From contig CAJUPG010000018.1 in assembly GCA_910588455.1 (NCBI GenBank), positions 5,140-29,525 on the forward strand: a stretch of 24,386 nt of DNA. The letters are read 5' to 3'. The number at the start of each line of letters is the position of its first letter. Within the stretch, counting starts at the first letter, position 1. The notes under the pieces were generated by a model. The model saw only the letters and a list, made by a program, of their open reading frames with translations. It was not told the DNA's origin and did not search any database. Source of the stretch: an uncultured Oscillospiraceae bacterium. GTDB taxonomy: Bacteria > Bacillota > Clostridia > Oscillospirales > Oscillospiraceae. This document shows positions 6,221 to 16,583 of the stretch, in pieces. The translations under genes and the position numbers were made by a program.

Positions 6221-6249
6221 TTGACATTTTGCGAGAAGTGATATATTAT
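6221..6249 (+). promoter_or_regulatory. Consensus promoter of the padR operon
   Basis: TTGACA (6221-6226) and TATTAT (6244-6249) are separated by 17 bases. It has the same -35, spacing and -10 as the divergent minus-strand promoter at 6159-6187. Confidence 0.75.
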
Positions 6250-6266
6250 TAATTAACTTATTTTAA

Positions 6267-6295
6267 ACACTATGACATCTGGATAAAAATAGTGT
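6267..6295. promoter_or_regulatory. Candidate operator: inverted repeat in the padR leader
   Basis: ACACTAT (6267-6273) and ATAGTGT (6289-6295) form a perfect 7-bp inverted repeat. Their centres are 22 bases apart, about two helical turns, as expected for a dimeric winged-helix regulator. It lies between the padR promoter and its start codon, which suits autorepression. Confidence 0.45.
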
Positions 6296-6327
6296 ACCAT
6301 AAATTTGCATTAAGTAAAGGAAAGAGT

Positions 6328-6666
6328 ATGAAAGAAAAGAACGAAAATTATACCCCTATGCTCGTCTCCGCCTGTGTGGAGGTACTGACTTTGCACCTCC
6401 TCCAGCAGAAGCCCATGTACACCTATGACCTGGTGAGCGAAATTGAGCGGGCGAGTGAGGGAAGGCTTTCCGCACCCAAGCTGTACAATGCGATGGTGCG
6501 GCTCAAAACAGCTGATTTAGTGGCGGAGAGCGAACAGAAGATCGTAGGCAACCGGGTGCGCGTCTACTACGCGCTGACAGAGAAAGGAGCGGAACGGCTC
6601 CGGCAGTCCGCAGAGCTACTGGAATTTTTAGCGGGAGCACTAAAAAACACGGGAGGGGAACCATGA
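6328..6666 (+). CDS. PadR-family transcriptional regulator
   Basis: This 112-residue winged-helix protein matches the short PadR type, which binds DNA as a dimer and usually represses neighbouring membrane or secretion genes. Visible features are the helix-turn-helix core LHLLQQKPMYTYDLVSEIER, the LYNAMVRLKTADLV recognition region and the wing ending RVRVYYALTEKGAERL. The ATG at 6328 has AAAGGAAAG immediately upstream; the in-frame GTG at 6292 overlaps the inverted repeat and lacks a ribosome binding site. It is first in a three-gene operon and overlaps the next gene by ATGA. It is divergent from the secreted-protein operon at 5249-6097, which it may also control. Confidence 0.88.
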   Translation: MKEKNENYTPMLVSACVEVLTLHLLQQKPMYTYDLVSEIERASEGRLSAPKLYNAMVRLKTADLVAESEQKIVGNRVRVYYALTEKGAERLRQSAELLEFLAGALKNTGGEP

Positions 6667-7085
6667 CGATTTCGAGCCAATATATGCACCAGGTGCGGCG
6701 GGAGTTAGCTTGTACCCCGCCCTGCCGGAAAAAATTCATCCGATCCTTGGAGCCCTTGGTGGACGATTTCGCGGGGGAGAATCCGGAGGCGTCTCTTTCC
6801 GAGTATGAAGAGGCGTTCGGGGCACCCGAGTCATTGGCCCAACAGTATATGAGTACGTTGGATCAGGAGGAGGTGCGCAGGTACAGAGAGCAAAAGAAGC
6901 ATCTGCGCTGGGCGGCGTGGGCAGTAGTCGCGCTGATTTTTGTAGGGATGGCGATTGGGCTGGTTGCTAAGTACACAAGAGTATTCGAGCCGCCTGTTAC
7001 TGCGGAAACAACGTTAATTGTAACGGAAGACGTTTCGATTGAAGAAATGAAAGAAATATTGAGAGAAATGGGGTTAGCGGATTGA
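6663..7085 (+). CDS. HAAS/DUF1700-like single-pass membrane protein, PadR partner
   Basis: The 140-residue protein has an N-terminal helical domain (about 1-75) with the pattern of HAAS/DUF1700 proteins: an evenly spaced acidic-helix region, then EEAFGAPESLAQQYMSTL. One membrane helix follows (about 82-104) and then a short outer tail. Such proteins are commonly encoded right after PadR regulators and are thought to be membrane-bound signalling partners. Here the start codon overlaps the padR stop, and the TGA of this gene overlaps the TTG start of the next, so all three are translationally coupled. The family assignment rests on pattern and context, not on a search. Confidence 0.7.
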   Translation: MTISSQYMHQVRRELACTPPCRKKFIRSLEPLVDDFAGENPEASLSEYEEAFGAPESLAQQYMSTLDQEEVRRYREQKKHLRWAAWAVVALIFVGMAIGLVAKYTRVFEPPVTAETTLIVTEDVSIEEMKEILREMGLAD

Positions 7086-7525
7086 AAAAGTTATTAAATA
7101 TGCTGTTGGCCTGCTGTATGGTTTTTGGCCTGATGGTGTCGCCGGTGTATGCCGCGCAGGTCGAACCGGAAAGTGATGTGACGGTAATTGAATTATCGGG
7201 TAATATCACCGTAGAAATTAGCACAAGTACATATTCCACCTACAAGGCAAACAGCAAAATGGGTACTAAGACATACACTGTAAGAGCTGGCGGCCGCGAG
7301 GTGGGTTCCGCGACCCTGATTGCCACCTTCGAGTACAACGGCACCACTGCCTGGGTTACGGCTACCGACTACACAAAAACCACCGCCAGCGGCTGCACCT
7401 ACAGCCACGGCGGCATCACCACCTCCGGCAACCGGGCCTCCATGTCGGGGTCTTTTTTATACGGCGGAACCAGCTACCCCTTCAGCATCTCCCTCACCTG
7501 TTCCGGCAGCGGAACCGTAAGCTGA
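7082..7525 (+). CDS. Small secreted protein of unknown function
   Basis: The 147-residue protein has a signal peptide (LLNMLLACCMVFGLMVSPVY core, likely cut after VYA at residue 24). The mature part is rich in Thr, Ser, Gly and Tyr and has a beta-strand-like alternation with no charged clusters. Two Cys, at 105 and 140, could form a disulphide. I do not recognise a family. The start is the TTG at 7082, overlapping the previous stop (TTGA), so translation is probably coupled to the HAAS-like gene. The 3' half is more GC-rich than the 5' half. It is the last gene of the padR operon and is followed by a strong terminator. It may be the effector controlled by the regulatory pair. Confidence 0.75.
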   Translation: MKKLLNMLLACCMVFGLMVSPVYAAQVEPESDVTVIELSGNITVEISTSTYSTYKANSKMGTKTYTVRAGGREVGSATLIATFEYNGTTAWVTATDYTKTTASGCTYSHGGITTSGNRASMSGSFLYGGTSYPFSISLTCSGSGTVS

Positions 7526-7533
7526 ATCCAATT

Positions 7534-7569
7534 TTGCGGAGCGTCTTTTGGATGCTCCGCAATTTTTTT
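7534..7569 (+). terminator. Rho-independent terminator of the padR operon
   Basis: The 12-bp stem TTGCGGAGCGTC / GATGCTCCGCAA (one G-T wobble) with a TTTTG loop is followed by seven T (7563-7569). Confidence 0.93.
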
Positions 7570-7612
7570 ATTTTTCGCAAAGTTGGGACTTCCATTTTGG
7601 GGAAAACTCATG

Positions 7613-7618
7613 TATAAT
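7613..7618 (+). promoter_or_regulatory. Probable -10 box upstream of uvrA
   Basis: A perfect TATAAT lies 43 bases before the uvrA start. At 17 bases upstream only TTCCAT (7590-7595) is found, a poor -35. No LexA/DinR-type operator was recognised. Confidence 0.4.
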
Positions 7619-7660
7619 GAAGCAGAACATTTGTAGCATTGCGAAAAGGAGTGCCACCCC

Positions 7661-10483
<2,823 letters not shown>

Positions 10484-10524
10484 TGTGCTATAATGGCCCC
10501 AGTCCACAAGAAAGGTCGAATGTT

Positions 10525-11016
10525 ATGCAGCTGTTTGATTGGCTCACCCAAACTACTATGGGCAAATGCCTGTTCACCATGCTCGTCTCCATGATCCCCA
10601 TCATCGAGCTCCGGGGAGGCATCCCCTTCGGGGTGGCCCTGGGCCTGCCCTATGAGCTGGCCTTCCCCTCTGCGGTCATCGGAAATATTCTGCCCGCGCC
10701 CTTTATCATCGTGTATATCCGCCGGATTTTCAGCCTCATGCGTAAATACCTGCCCCAGCTCAACCGCCTGGTGGACAAGCTGGAGCGCAAGGCCCACCTG
10801 AAGGGAAAAAAGGTCAGCAAATACCAGTATCTGGGCCTTTGGCTCTTTGTTGCCATCCCCCTGCCGGGGACCGGGGCCTGGACCGGCTGTCTGGCGGCAG
10901 CGTTTTTGGATATGCGGCTGAAAAAGGCCATGCCAGCGGTGGTGCTGGGGGTGATTACCGCCGGCTGCATTATGATCGCCCTCACCCATGCGGGGATTAA
11001 CCTCTTTTCCGCCTGA
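10525..11016 (+). CDS. Small multidrug export / COG2426-type membrane protein
   Basis: The 163-residue membrane protein matches the PF06695 (Sm_multidrug_ex, COG2426) pattern. It has IPIIELRGGIPFGVALG near the N-terminus, VIGNILPAP, and the highly characteristic FVAIPLPGTGAWTGCLAAAFL in the second half, with about four membrane helices and a basic cytoplasmic loop (LERKAHLKGKK). The true transport substrate of this family is not established and the 'multidrug' label is historical. The ATG at 10525 is chosen because AAAGG lies upstream and the protein then starts at the conserved hydrophobic region. Confidence 0.88.
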   Translation: MQLFDWLTQTTMGKCLFTMLVSMIPIIELRGGIPFGVALGLPYELAFPSAVIGNILPAPFIIVYIRRIFSLMRKYLPQLNRLVDKLERKAHLKGKKVSKYQYLGLWLFVAIPLPGTGAWTGCLAAAFLDMRLKKAMPAVVLGVITAGCIMIALTHAGINLFSA

Positions 11017-11045
11017 GGCATAGAATGCCCAGGAGGTGATGGCCG

Positions 11046-11354
11046 GTGAATGCCGTGCTGGAAATCGCGTTGACGGTGCTGTCCCTGCTGGGACTGACCG
11101 CCCTGGGCTGGTGCCTGCTGGGACGGCTGCTGTGCCCCGTTCCCGCCCGGGGGGTACATATTTTGATTGAGGCGGAGGGGGACGCGGCCCGGCTGGAACA
11201 GACCGTCCGCGGTCTGGTGCTGCTGCGGAGCTTAGGGCTGCTCGCCTGTCCGATTGAAATTGCGGACCGGGGGCTGTCCTCCGGGGGCCTGGATGTCGCC
11301 CGCCGACTGGCGGAGCGCTGGCCGGGAATTTCCATCTCTCAGCCGCAGCACTGA
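11046..11354 (+). CDS. Hypothetical membrane-anchored small protein
   Basis: The 102-residue protein has one N-terminal membrane helix (about 5-30) followed by a roughly 65-residue soluble domain, VHILIEAEGDAARLEQTVRGL and onward, with an alpha/beta look. I cannot assign a function. The GTG start at 11046 follows a strong AGGAGGTG ribosome binding site at 11031-11038. It sits between the COG2426-type gene and recD2, 27 bases before the latter, and is probably in the same transcription unit. Confidence 0.72.
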   Translation: MNAVLEIALTVLSLLGLTALGWCLLGRLLCPVPARGVHILIEAEGDAARLEQTVRGLVLLRSLGLLACPIEIADRGLSSGGLDVARRLAERWPGISISQPQH

Positions 11355-11381
11355 AACATCGTATACACAGGAGGGGCAGGA

Positions 11382-13604
11382 ATGGAACGGCAGACTGTGG
11401 AGGGGGTTGTGTCCGCTCTCGTCTTTCAGAATGAGGAGAACGGCTACACCATTCTGCGCCTGGAGCTGGAGCAGGAGGAGATCACCGCTGTGGGGACCAT
11501 GCCGGGGGTAACGGCGGGGGAATATCTGGTCCTCCACGGGGGCTGGACCCGGCACCCCGCCTACGGCCCTCAGTTCAAGGCGGCGGCGGTGGAGCGCCGC
11601 CTGCCCCAGAGCATGAAGGAAATTTATCACTATCTGGCCTGCGGGGCGGTTCGGGGGGTGGGAAAGGCCACCGCCCGGCGCTTGATTGAGGAATTTGGGG
11701 AGGAGGCCCTAGATGCGCTGGAGGACCCGGAAAAGCTGGTCAAAATCAAGGGGATTACCCCCAAACGGGCCCAGCAGATCAGCGCTAGCTTTCGCCAGCA
11801 GATGGGCCTGCGCCGGCTGATGGACTTCCTCACCCGGCATCAGCTGCCCGCGGAGCTGGCTATTTCCCTGTTCCGGTATTACGGAGACACGGCCCTGGAT
11901 TTGATCCGGAGCAACCCCTATCTGCTGACCGGGGAGGAGTTCGGGGTGGACTTCGCCCTGGCGGATCAGACGGCCCTGTCTCTGGGACTGGAGCCGGGGG
12001 ACAGCCAGCGTCTGGAGGCGGGATTGCTCTTTGAGCTGAACCACAACTGCTATCGGAACGGACACAGCTTCGTACCCTGGGGGAAGCTGGTAGACGCGAC
12101 AGTCCGGTTGCTGGAGCAGAATGCCGAGGATCTGGAGCGCTGTCTGGACGGACTGCGCCTGCGGGGAGAGGTGGTGCTGGAGGAGGTTGCCGGAGAGAAG
12201 GCAGTATACCTGCCTCTGTTGTATCAGGCGGAGTGCTGCATTGCCTGGCGGCTGGGGGAGATGAGCGCGGTACAGCTGCGGCCCCCGGAGCATCTGGAAC
12301 GGCTGATCGACCGGATTCAGCGGGATCAGCACATCATGTACGCGCAGGAGCAGCGGGAAGCGGTGCGTCTGGCGGCGGAACGGCAGGTGATGCTGCTCAC
12401 CGGCGGGCCGGGCACCGGCAAAACCACCTCCCTGCGGGGGGTGCTGGCCCTGTTCGACGCCCTGGGACTGGAGACCGCCCTGGCCGCACCCACAGGCCGG
12501 GCCGCCAAGCGGCTCTCGGAGCTGTGCGGGGCGGAGGCCTCCACCATCCACCGGCTGCTGGAGCCGGAGTTTGATCCCCAGTCCGGCCGGCTGTCCTTCC
12601 GGAAAAACCAGAACGACCCCCTCCATGCGGATGCGATTATCGTGGACGAGACCTCCATGGTGGATGTGCCCCTGATGGCGGCGCTGCTGGACGCGCTGCC
12701 GGCCCAGTGCCGGCTGATTCTGGTGGGGGACCCGGACCAGCTGCCCTCGGTGGGACCGGGGAGCCTGTTTTCCGACTTAATCCGCAGCGGTACGGTTCCG
12801 GTGGTGCGGCTGACGGAGATTTTCCGCCAGGCGGCCCAGAGCGCCATCATTCGCAGCGCCCACATGGTCAACCGGGGGGAGCTGCCCCCCCTGCGCAGGA
12901 ACGATGGGGACTGCTTTTTTCTGATCCGGCACGACGCGCAGGCGGTGGCGGACACCATTGTGGATCTGTGCCGCCGTCGTCTGCCGGAGCGGATGGGCAT
13001 CCCCGCCAGCCAGATTCAGGTACTCTCCCCCACCCGCCGCCGGGGGACGGGGACCGGCGCACTGAACCAGACCCTTCAGGCGGCTCTGAACCCCCCGGCG
13101 GAGAACAAGGGGGAGCGGCGCTTCGGAGACTGGGTGTACCGGGAGGGGGACCGGGTGATGCAGGTGCGCAACAACTACGACATCCTCTGGCGGGAGAAAA
13201 ACGGCGGCAGCGCCGGAATGGGGATGTTCAACGGGGATATCGGGGTCATTCAGACGGTGGAGCAGGAATCCATTCTGGTGGATTTTGAGGGGAAGCTGGT
13301 GGAATACGCGCCGGATATGCTGGGAGAGCTGGAGCCGGCCTTTGCCATCACCGTCCACAAGGCCCAGGGCAGCGAATACCGGGCGGTCATTCTGGCGGCG
13401 CTGGACGGGGCGCCCATGCTGATGACCCGGGGGGTGCTCTATACTGCCATTACCCGGGCTCGGGATTTGCTGATTATCGTGGGGGAGGAACAGACGGTGG
13501 CGGGGATGGTGGCCAACAACCGCCAGAGCCGCCGGTACAGCGGCCTGCGGGCCCGGCTGGCTGAACCCGCGCAAAGTTGGGAAAACTACATAGAAACCCA
13601 GTAA
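11382..13604 (+). CDS. recD2: ATP-dependent RecD-like (RecD2) DNA helicase
   Basis: RecD2 is a 5'-3' DNA helicase of superfamily 1B, acting without RecBC and linked to replication-fork and repair work. The 740 residues carry the long N-terminal region of RecD2, with an OB-like start and helix-hairpin-helix motifs (AVRGVGKATARRLIEEFG at about 90-105 and IKGITPKRAQQI at about 122-133). The helicase core has Walker A GGPGTGKTTS at 341-350, Walker B VDETSMVD at 421-428, GDPDQLPSVGPGS at 449-461 and the C-terminal AFAITVHKAQGSEY and TAITRARDLLIIVG motifs. The ATG at 11382 has GGAGGGG upstream. Confidence 0.97.
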   Translation: MERQTVEGVVSALVFQNEENGYTILRLELEQEEITAVGTMPGVTAGEYLVLHGGWTRHPAYGPQFKAAAVERRLPQSMKEIYHYLACGAVRGVGKATARRLIEEFGEEALDALEDPEKLVKIKGITPKRAQQISASFRQQMGLRRLMDFLTRHQLPAELAISLFRYYGDTALDLIRSNPYLLTGEEFGVDFALADQTALSLGLEPGDSQRLEAGLLFELNHNCYRNGHSFVPWGKLVDATVRLLEQNAEDLERCLDGLRLRGEVVLEEVAGEKAVYLPLLYQAECCIAWRLGEMSAVQLRPPEHLERLIDRIQRDQHIMYAQEQREAVRLAAERQVMLLTGGPGTGKTTSLRGVLALFDALGLETALAAPTGRAAKRLSELCGAEASTIHRLLEPEFDPQSGRLSFRKNQNDPLHADAIIVDETSMVDVPLMAALLDALPAQCRLILVGDPDQLPSVGPGSLFSDLIRSGTVPVVRLTEIFRQAAQSAIIRSAHMVNRGELPPLRRNDGDCFFLIRHDAQAVADTIVDLCRRRLPERMGIPASQIQVLSPTRRRGTGTGALNQTLQAALNPPAENKGERRFGDWVYREGDRVMQVRNNYDILWREKNGGSAGMGMFNGDIGVIQTVEQESILVDFEGKLVEYAPDMLGELEPAFAITVHKAQGSEYRAVILAALDGAPMLMTRGVLYTAITRARDLLIIVGEEQTVAGMVANNRQSRRYSGLRARLAEPAQSWENYIETQ

Positions 13605-13618
13605 GGGGAGGAATCAGA

Positions 13619-14986
13619 ATGAAAGAGATTCAAACATACATCAAGCCTGGCCTGCGGGTCCACCTGGTAGGGGTGGGCGGCGTATCCATGGCTCCGCTGG
13701 CGGAGGTCCTCCACGGCAGGGGAGTAAAGGTCACCGGCTCTGATTTGCACGAGAGTCCTGCGGTGGAGCATCTGCGCTCGTTGGGGATTTCTGTGACCAT
13801 CGGCCACCTGCCCGAGTCGGTGAAGGGGGCCGGCTGCGTGATCCGCACCGCCGCCGTCCACGACAGCAACCCGGAAATTGCCGCCGCCCTGGAGGCCGGA
13901 ATTCCTGTGTTCCAGCGGGCCCAGGCCTGGGGCGCCATAATGTCCCATTACAAAAACGCCCTGTGTGTGGCGGGGACCCACGGGAAAACCACCACCACCG
14001 CAATGTGCACCCACATTTTTCTGGCCGCCGGACGGGACCCCTCGGTGATGCTGGGGGGGACTCTGCCCATTTTGGGGGCAGGCCACCGGGTTGGACAAGG
14101 TGATACCATGATCGCCGAGTCCTGCGAATACTGCAACTCGTTCCTGTCCTTCTGTCCCACCGTGGCGGTCATCCTCAACGTGGAGGAGGACCATTTGGAC
14201 TTTTTCCGGGACCTGGACGACATCAAGGCGTCCTTTCGCCGCTTCGCTCAGCTTGTTCCCGCCAGCGGCCGGGTGATTCTTAACGGGGACGACCCCGGCG
14301 CCCGGGGCGCGGCTGGGGATTTGAACCCCTTTGTCTTTGGTCTGGAGGATGGAGCGGACTGCACCGCGGAGGGGTTGACCTGGGAGCGGGGACTGCCTGC
14401 CTTTGATATTGCGGTCCACGGAGAAAAATACGCCCATGTGTCCCTGTCGGTGGGAGGGCTGCACAACGTATCCAACGCCCTGGCCGCCGCCTCCGCCGCA
14501 TACGTGCTGGGTGTGCCGGGGCCGGCGGTGGAGAAGGGGCTATCTGCCTTCACCGGGGCGGGCCGGCGCTTTGAGCGAAAGGGAGTGTTCCGGGGGGCGG
14601 AGGTGGTGGACGACTACGCCCACCATCCCCAGGAGCTCCGGGCCCTGCTGACCAGCGCCCGGCAGATGGGCTATCAGCGGGTGGTATGTGCCTTCCAGCC
14701 TCACACCTACTCCCGGACCCGGGATCTGTTCGACGACTTTGTGGAAGTGCTTAAGCTGCCTGACCGGTTGGTGCTGGCGGAGATTTTCCCCGCCCGGGAG
14801 ACGGACACCCTGGGGATGTCCTCCCAGAAGCTGGCGGACCGGATTCCCGGGGCGGTCTGCTGCGCCGGCCTGGAAGAGACTGCCCGGAAACTGGCGGAGC
14901 TGGCCCGGCCCGGGGATTTGATTTTGACCGTGGGGGCCGGGGACATTGTGCGGGCCGGGGAGCTGCTGCTCCAAATGGAGGCGTGA
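13619..14986 (+). CDS. murC: UDP-N-acetylmuramate--L-alanine ligase
   Basis: MurC adds L-alanine to UDP-MurNAc, the first peptide step of peptidoglycan synthesis. The 455-residue protein has the Mur ligase layout: the N-terminal UDP-binding fold with GVGGVSMAPLAEVL (about 18-30), the ATP loop GTHGKTTTT at 119-127, SCEYCNSFLSF and LNVEEDHLDFF in the central domain, and DDYAHHPQE with SRTRDLFDDF in the C-terminal domain. The ESCEY form, rather than the ESDESD of many MurC proteins, is the variant usual in clostridia. The ATG at 13619 has GGGGAGG upstream; the 14-codon in-frame extension overlaps recD2. The stop is four bases before the next gene. Confidence 0.96.
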   Translation: MKEIQTYIKPGLRVHLVGVGGVSMAPLAEVLHGRGVKVTGSDLHESPAVEHLRSLGISVTIGHLPESVKGAGCVIRTAAVHDSNPEIAAALEAGIPVFQRAQAWGAIMSHYKNALCVAGTHGKTTTTAMCTHIFLAAGRDPSVMLGGTLPILGAGHRVGQGDTMIAESCEYCNSFLSFCPTVAVILNVEEDHLDFFRDLDDIKASFRRFAQLVPASGRVILNGDDPGARGAAGDLNPFVFGLEDGADCTAEGLTWERGLPAFDIAVHGEKYAHVSLSVGGLHNVSNALAAASAAYVLGVPGPAVEKGLSAFTGAGRRFERKGVFRGAEVVDDYAHHPQELRALLTSARQMGYQRVVCAFQPHTYSRTRDLFDDFVEVLKLPDRLVLAEIFPARETDTLGMSSQKLADRIPGAVCCAGLEETARKLAELARPGDLILTVGAGDIVRAGELLLQMEA

Positions 14987-14989
14987 GCT

Positions 14990-16075
14990 TTGACAGGATT
15001 GATCTGGCCGGTTTTGGCGGCGCTGCTGGCGGGGATGCTGCAAAGCACCGCCCTGCCGGTCATACAGGAACCACCCCAGACGCCAGCCCAGGTGATGCTG
15101 GGTGAATTGACCACCGAAGAGAAGGTAGGCCAGCTGTTTCTGGCCCGGATGCCTGCGGTCCAGGCGGCGGAGAAGGCCGCCGCCTGCCATCTGGGGGGCT
15201 ATCTGCTCTTTGGCCAGGACTTCAGATACCGGACGCCGGATCAGCTCCGGGCGCTGCTGGAGGAGATTGACCAGGCGGCGGGCCGGCCCCTGCTCTACGC
15301 CGTGGATGAGGAGGGGGGAACGGTGGTCCGGGCCAGCCTGTATCCCGCCTTCCGGGAAGAGAAATTTCAGTCCCCCCAGAGGGTCTACGCCGCCGGGGGC
15401 CTGGAGGGGCTGCGGGCGGACGCGGAGGAGAAGGGACGGTTTTTACAGGACCTGGGAATCCATGTAAATCTGGCCCCGGTGTGCGATTTGTCCCAAAATC
15501 CCGGCGACTTTATCTACCCCCGCTCCCTGGGGCTGTCCCCGGAGGAGACCGCGCAGGGAGTGGCCGCCATTGTGGAGGGCCACACTTCCGGAGGAGTGGG
15601 CAGCGGTCTGAAGCACTTTCCCGGCTATGGAAGCAATGTGGACACCCATGGGGGAATCGCGGTGGACAAGCGTCCCCTGGCCCAGTTTGAACAGGAGGAT
15701 TTCCTGCCCTTCCAGGCGGGATGGGATGCGGGGGCCGGGGCGGTTCTGGTGAGCCACAACATTGTACAGTGCCTGGATCCGGAGCGGCCCGCCTCCCTGT
15801 CCTCCGCAGCGTATCAAAAGCTGCGGGAGCTGGGGTTCCGGGGGGTGGCCCTTACGGACGACCTGGTAATGGACGCCATCTCCAAGGAATACGGAGTGGG
15901 GGAGGCCGCGGTGCTGGCAGTGAACGCCGGGGCGGACCTGCTGTGCTCCTCCCAGTTTGAGCAGCAGTATTTCGCGGTGCTGGAGGCTGTGCAGAGGGGG
16001 GAAATCACCCAGGCACGGCTGGACGAAGCGGTGCTGCGGGTGCTGAATTGGAAAATACAGCTGGGCGTACTGTAG
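14990..16075 (+). CDS. NagZ-like GH3 beta-N-acetylhexosaminidase, membrane-anchored or exported
   Basis: A 361-residue glycoside hydrolase family 3 enzyme of the beta-N-acetylhexosaminidase branch, which removes GlcNAc from muropeptides. It has one catalytic TIM-barrel domain with no second GH3 domain. Diagnostic residues are KHFPGYG at 208-214, the DTH at 218-220 (the flexible-loop His typical of NagZ-type acid/base catalysis) and TDDLVMDAI with nucleophile Asp290. The N-terminus has a short hydrophobic segment (IWPVLAALLAGML), so it is likely exported or anchored. The TTG start at 14990, with GGAGG eight bases upstream inside the end of murC, indicates coupling. Its position after murC fits cell-wall turnover or recycling. 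Confidence 0.88.
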   Translation: MTGLIWPVLAALLAGMLQSTALPVIQEPPQTPAQVMLGELTTEEKVGQLFLARMPAVQAAEKAAACHLGGYLLFGQDFRYRTPDQLRALLEEIDQAAGRPLLYAVDEEGGTVVRASLYPAFREEKFQSPQRVYAAGGLEGLRADAEEKGRFLQDLGIHVNLAPVCDLSQNPGDFIYPRSLGLSPEETAQGVAAIVEGHTSGGVGSGLKHFPGYGSNVDTHGGIAVDKRPLAQFEQEDFLPFQAGWDAGAGAVLVSHNIVQCLDPERPASLSSAAYQKLRELGFRGVALTDDLVMDAISKEYGVGEAAVLAVNAGADLLCSSQFEQQYFAVLEAVQRGEITQARLDEAVLRVLNWKIQLGVL

Positions 16076-16119
16076 AGAAGGAGGGCTTGGGGAAGCCTTT
16101 TGCGAAGGGAGAGCCTGGA

Positions 16120-16500
16120 ATGAATCCAGATATTTTGTGTTTTTTTGAGGGCCGAAGGGATGCGCTGCCCCTCTATGAGAGGCTGGAACAAGCGCTCCTG
16201 GCGGAGCTGGAGCCGGTGGAAATCCGCGTACAAAAGACCCAGATTTCCTTCTATAACCACCGGATGTTCGCCTGCGCCTCCTTTCTTCCCGCCCGGAGGA
16301 AGAAGGATCGGCCGGAAACCTGGCTTACGGTCACCTTTGGCCTGGATTACCCGGTCCGGTCTCCACGGATTGACGTGGTCACCGAAGCCCAGCCCAACCG
16401 CTGGACCCACCACGTTCTAATCGGGCGCCCGGAGGAGATCGACGAAGAGCTGATGGCCTGGATCAAAGAGGCGGCGGAATTTTCCGCCGCAAAATCTTAA
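16120..16500 (+). CDS. DUF5655-like protein
   Basis: The 126-residue soluble protein shows the pattern of DUF5655 proteins: LYERLEQALLAELEPVEIRVQKTQISFYNHRMFACASF, followed by TWLTVTFGLDYPVRSPRIDVV and a C-terminal helix. No catalytic function is established for this family. The ATG at 16120 has AAGGGAGAG upstream. It is separated from the GH3 gene by 44 bases and ends at a strong terminator. The residue stretch quoted is from 21-57 and is split here only for recognition. Confidence 0.72.
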   Translation: MNPDILCFFEGRRDALPLYERLEQALLAELEPVEIRVQKTQISFYNHRMFACASFLPARRKKDRPETWLTVTFGLDYPVRSPRIDVVTEAQPNRWTHHVLIGRPEEIDEELMAWIKEAAEFSAAKS

Positions 16501-16502
16501 AA

Positions 16503-16550
16503 CCGCCCCCGCCCGTCTCCAGTACGGAGACGGGCGGGGACGGTTTTTTT
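16503..16550. terminator. Strong terminator between convergent operons
   Basis: An 18-bp stem (16503-16520 with 16526-16543, one mismatch) with an AGTAC loop is followed by seven T on the plus strand. On the minus strand it is followed by TTTTAAG, so it may also end the large GH3 gene transcribed from the right. Confidence 0.93.
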
Positions 16551-16583
16551 ATAAAGAGTGTGTGGGGGAAAATGTGATGTGAC

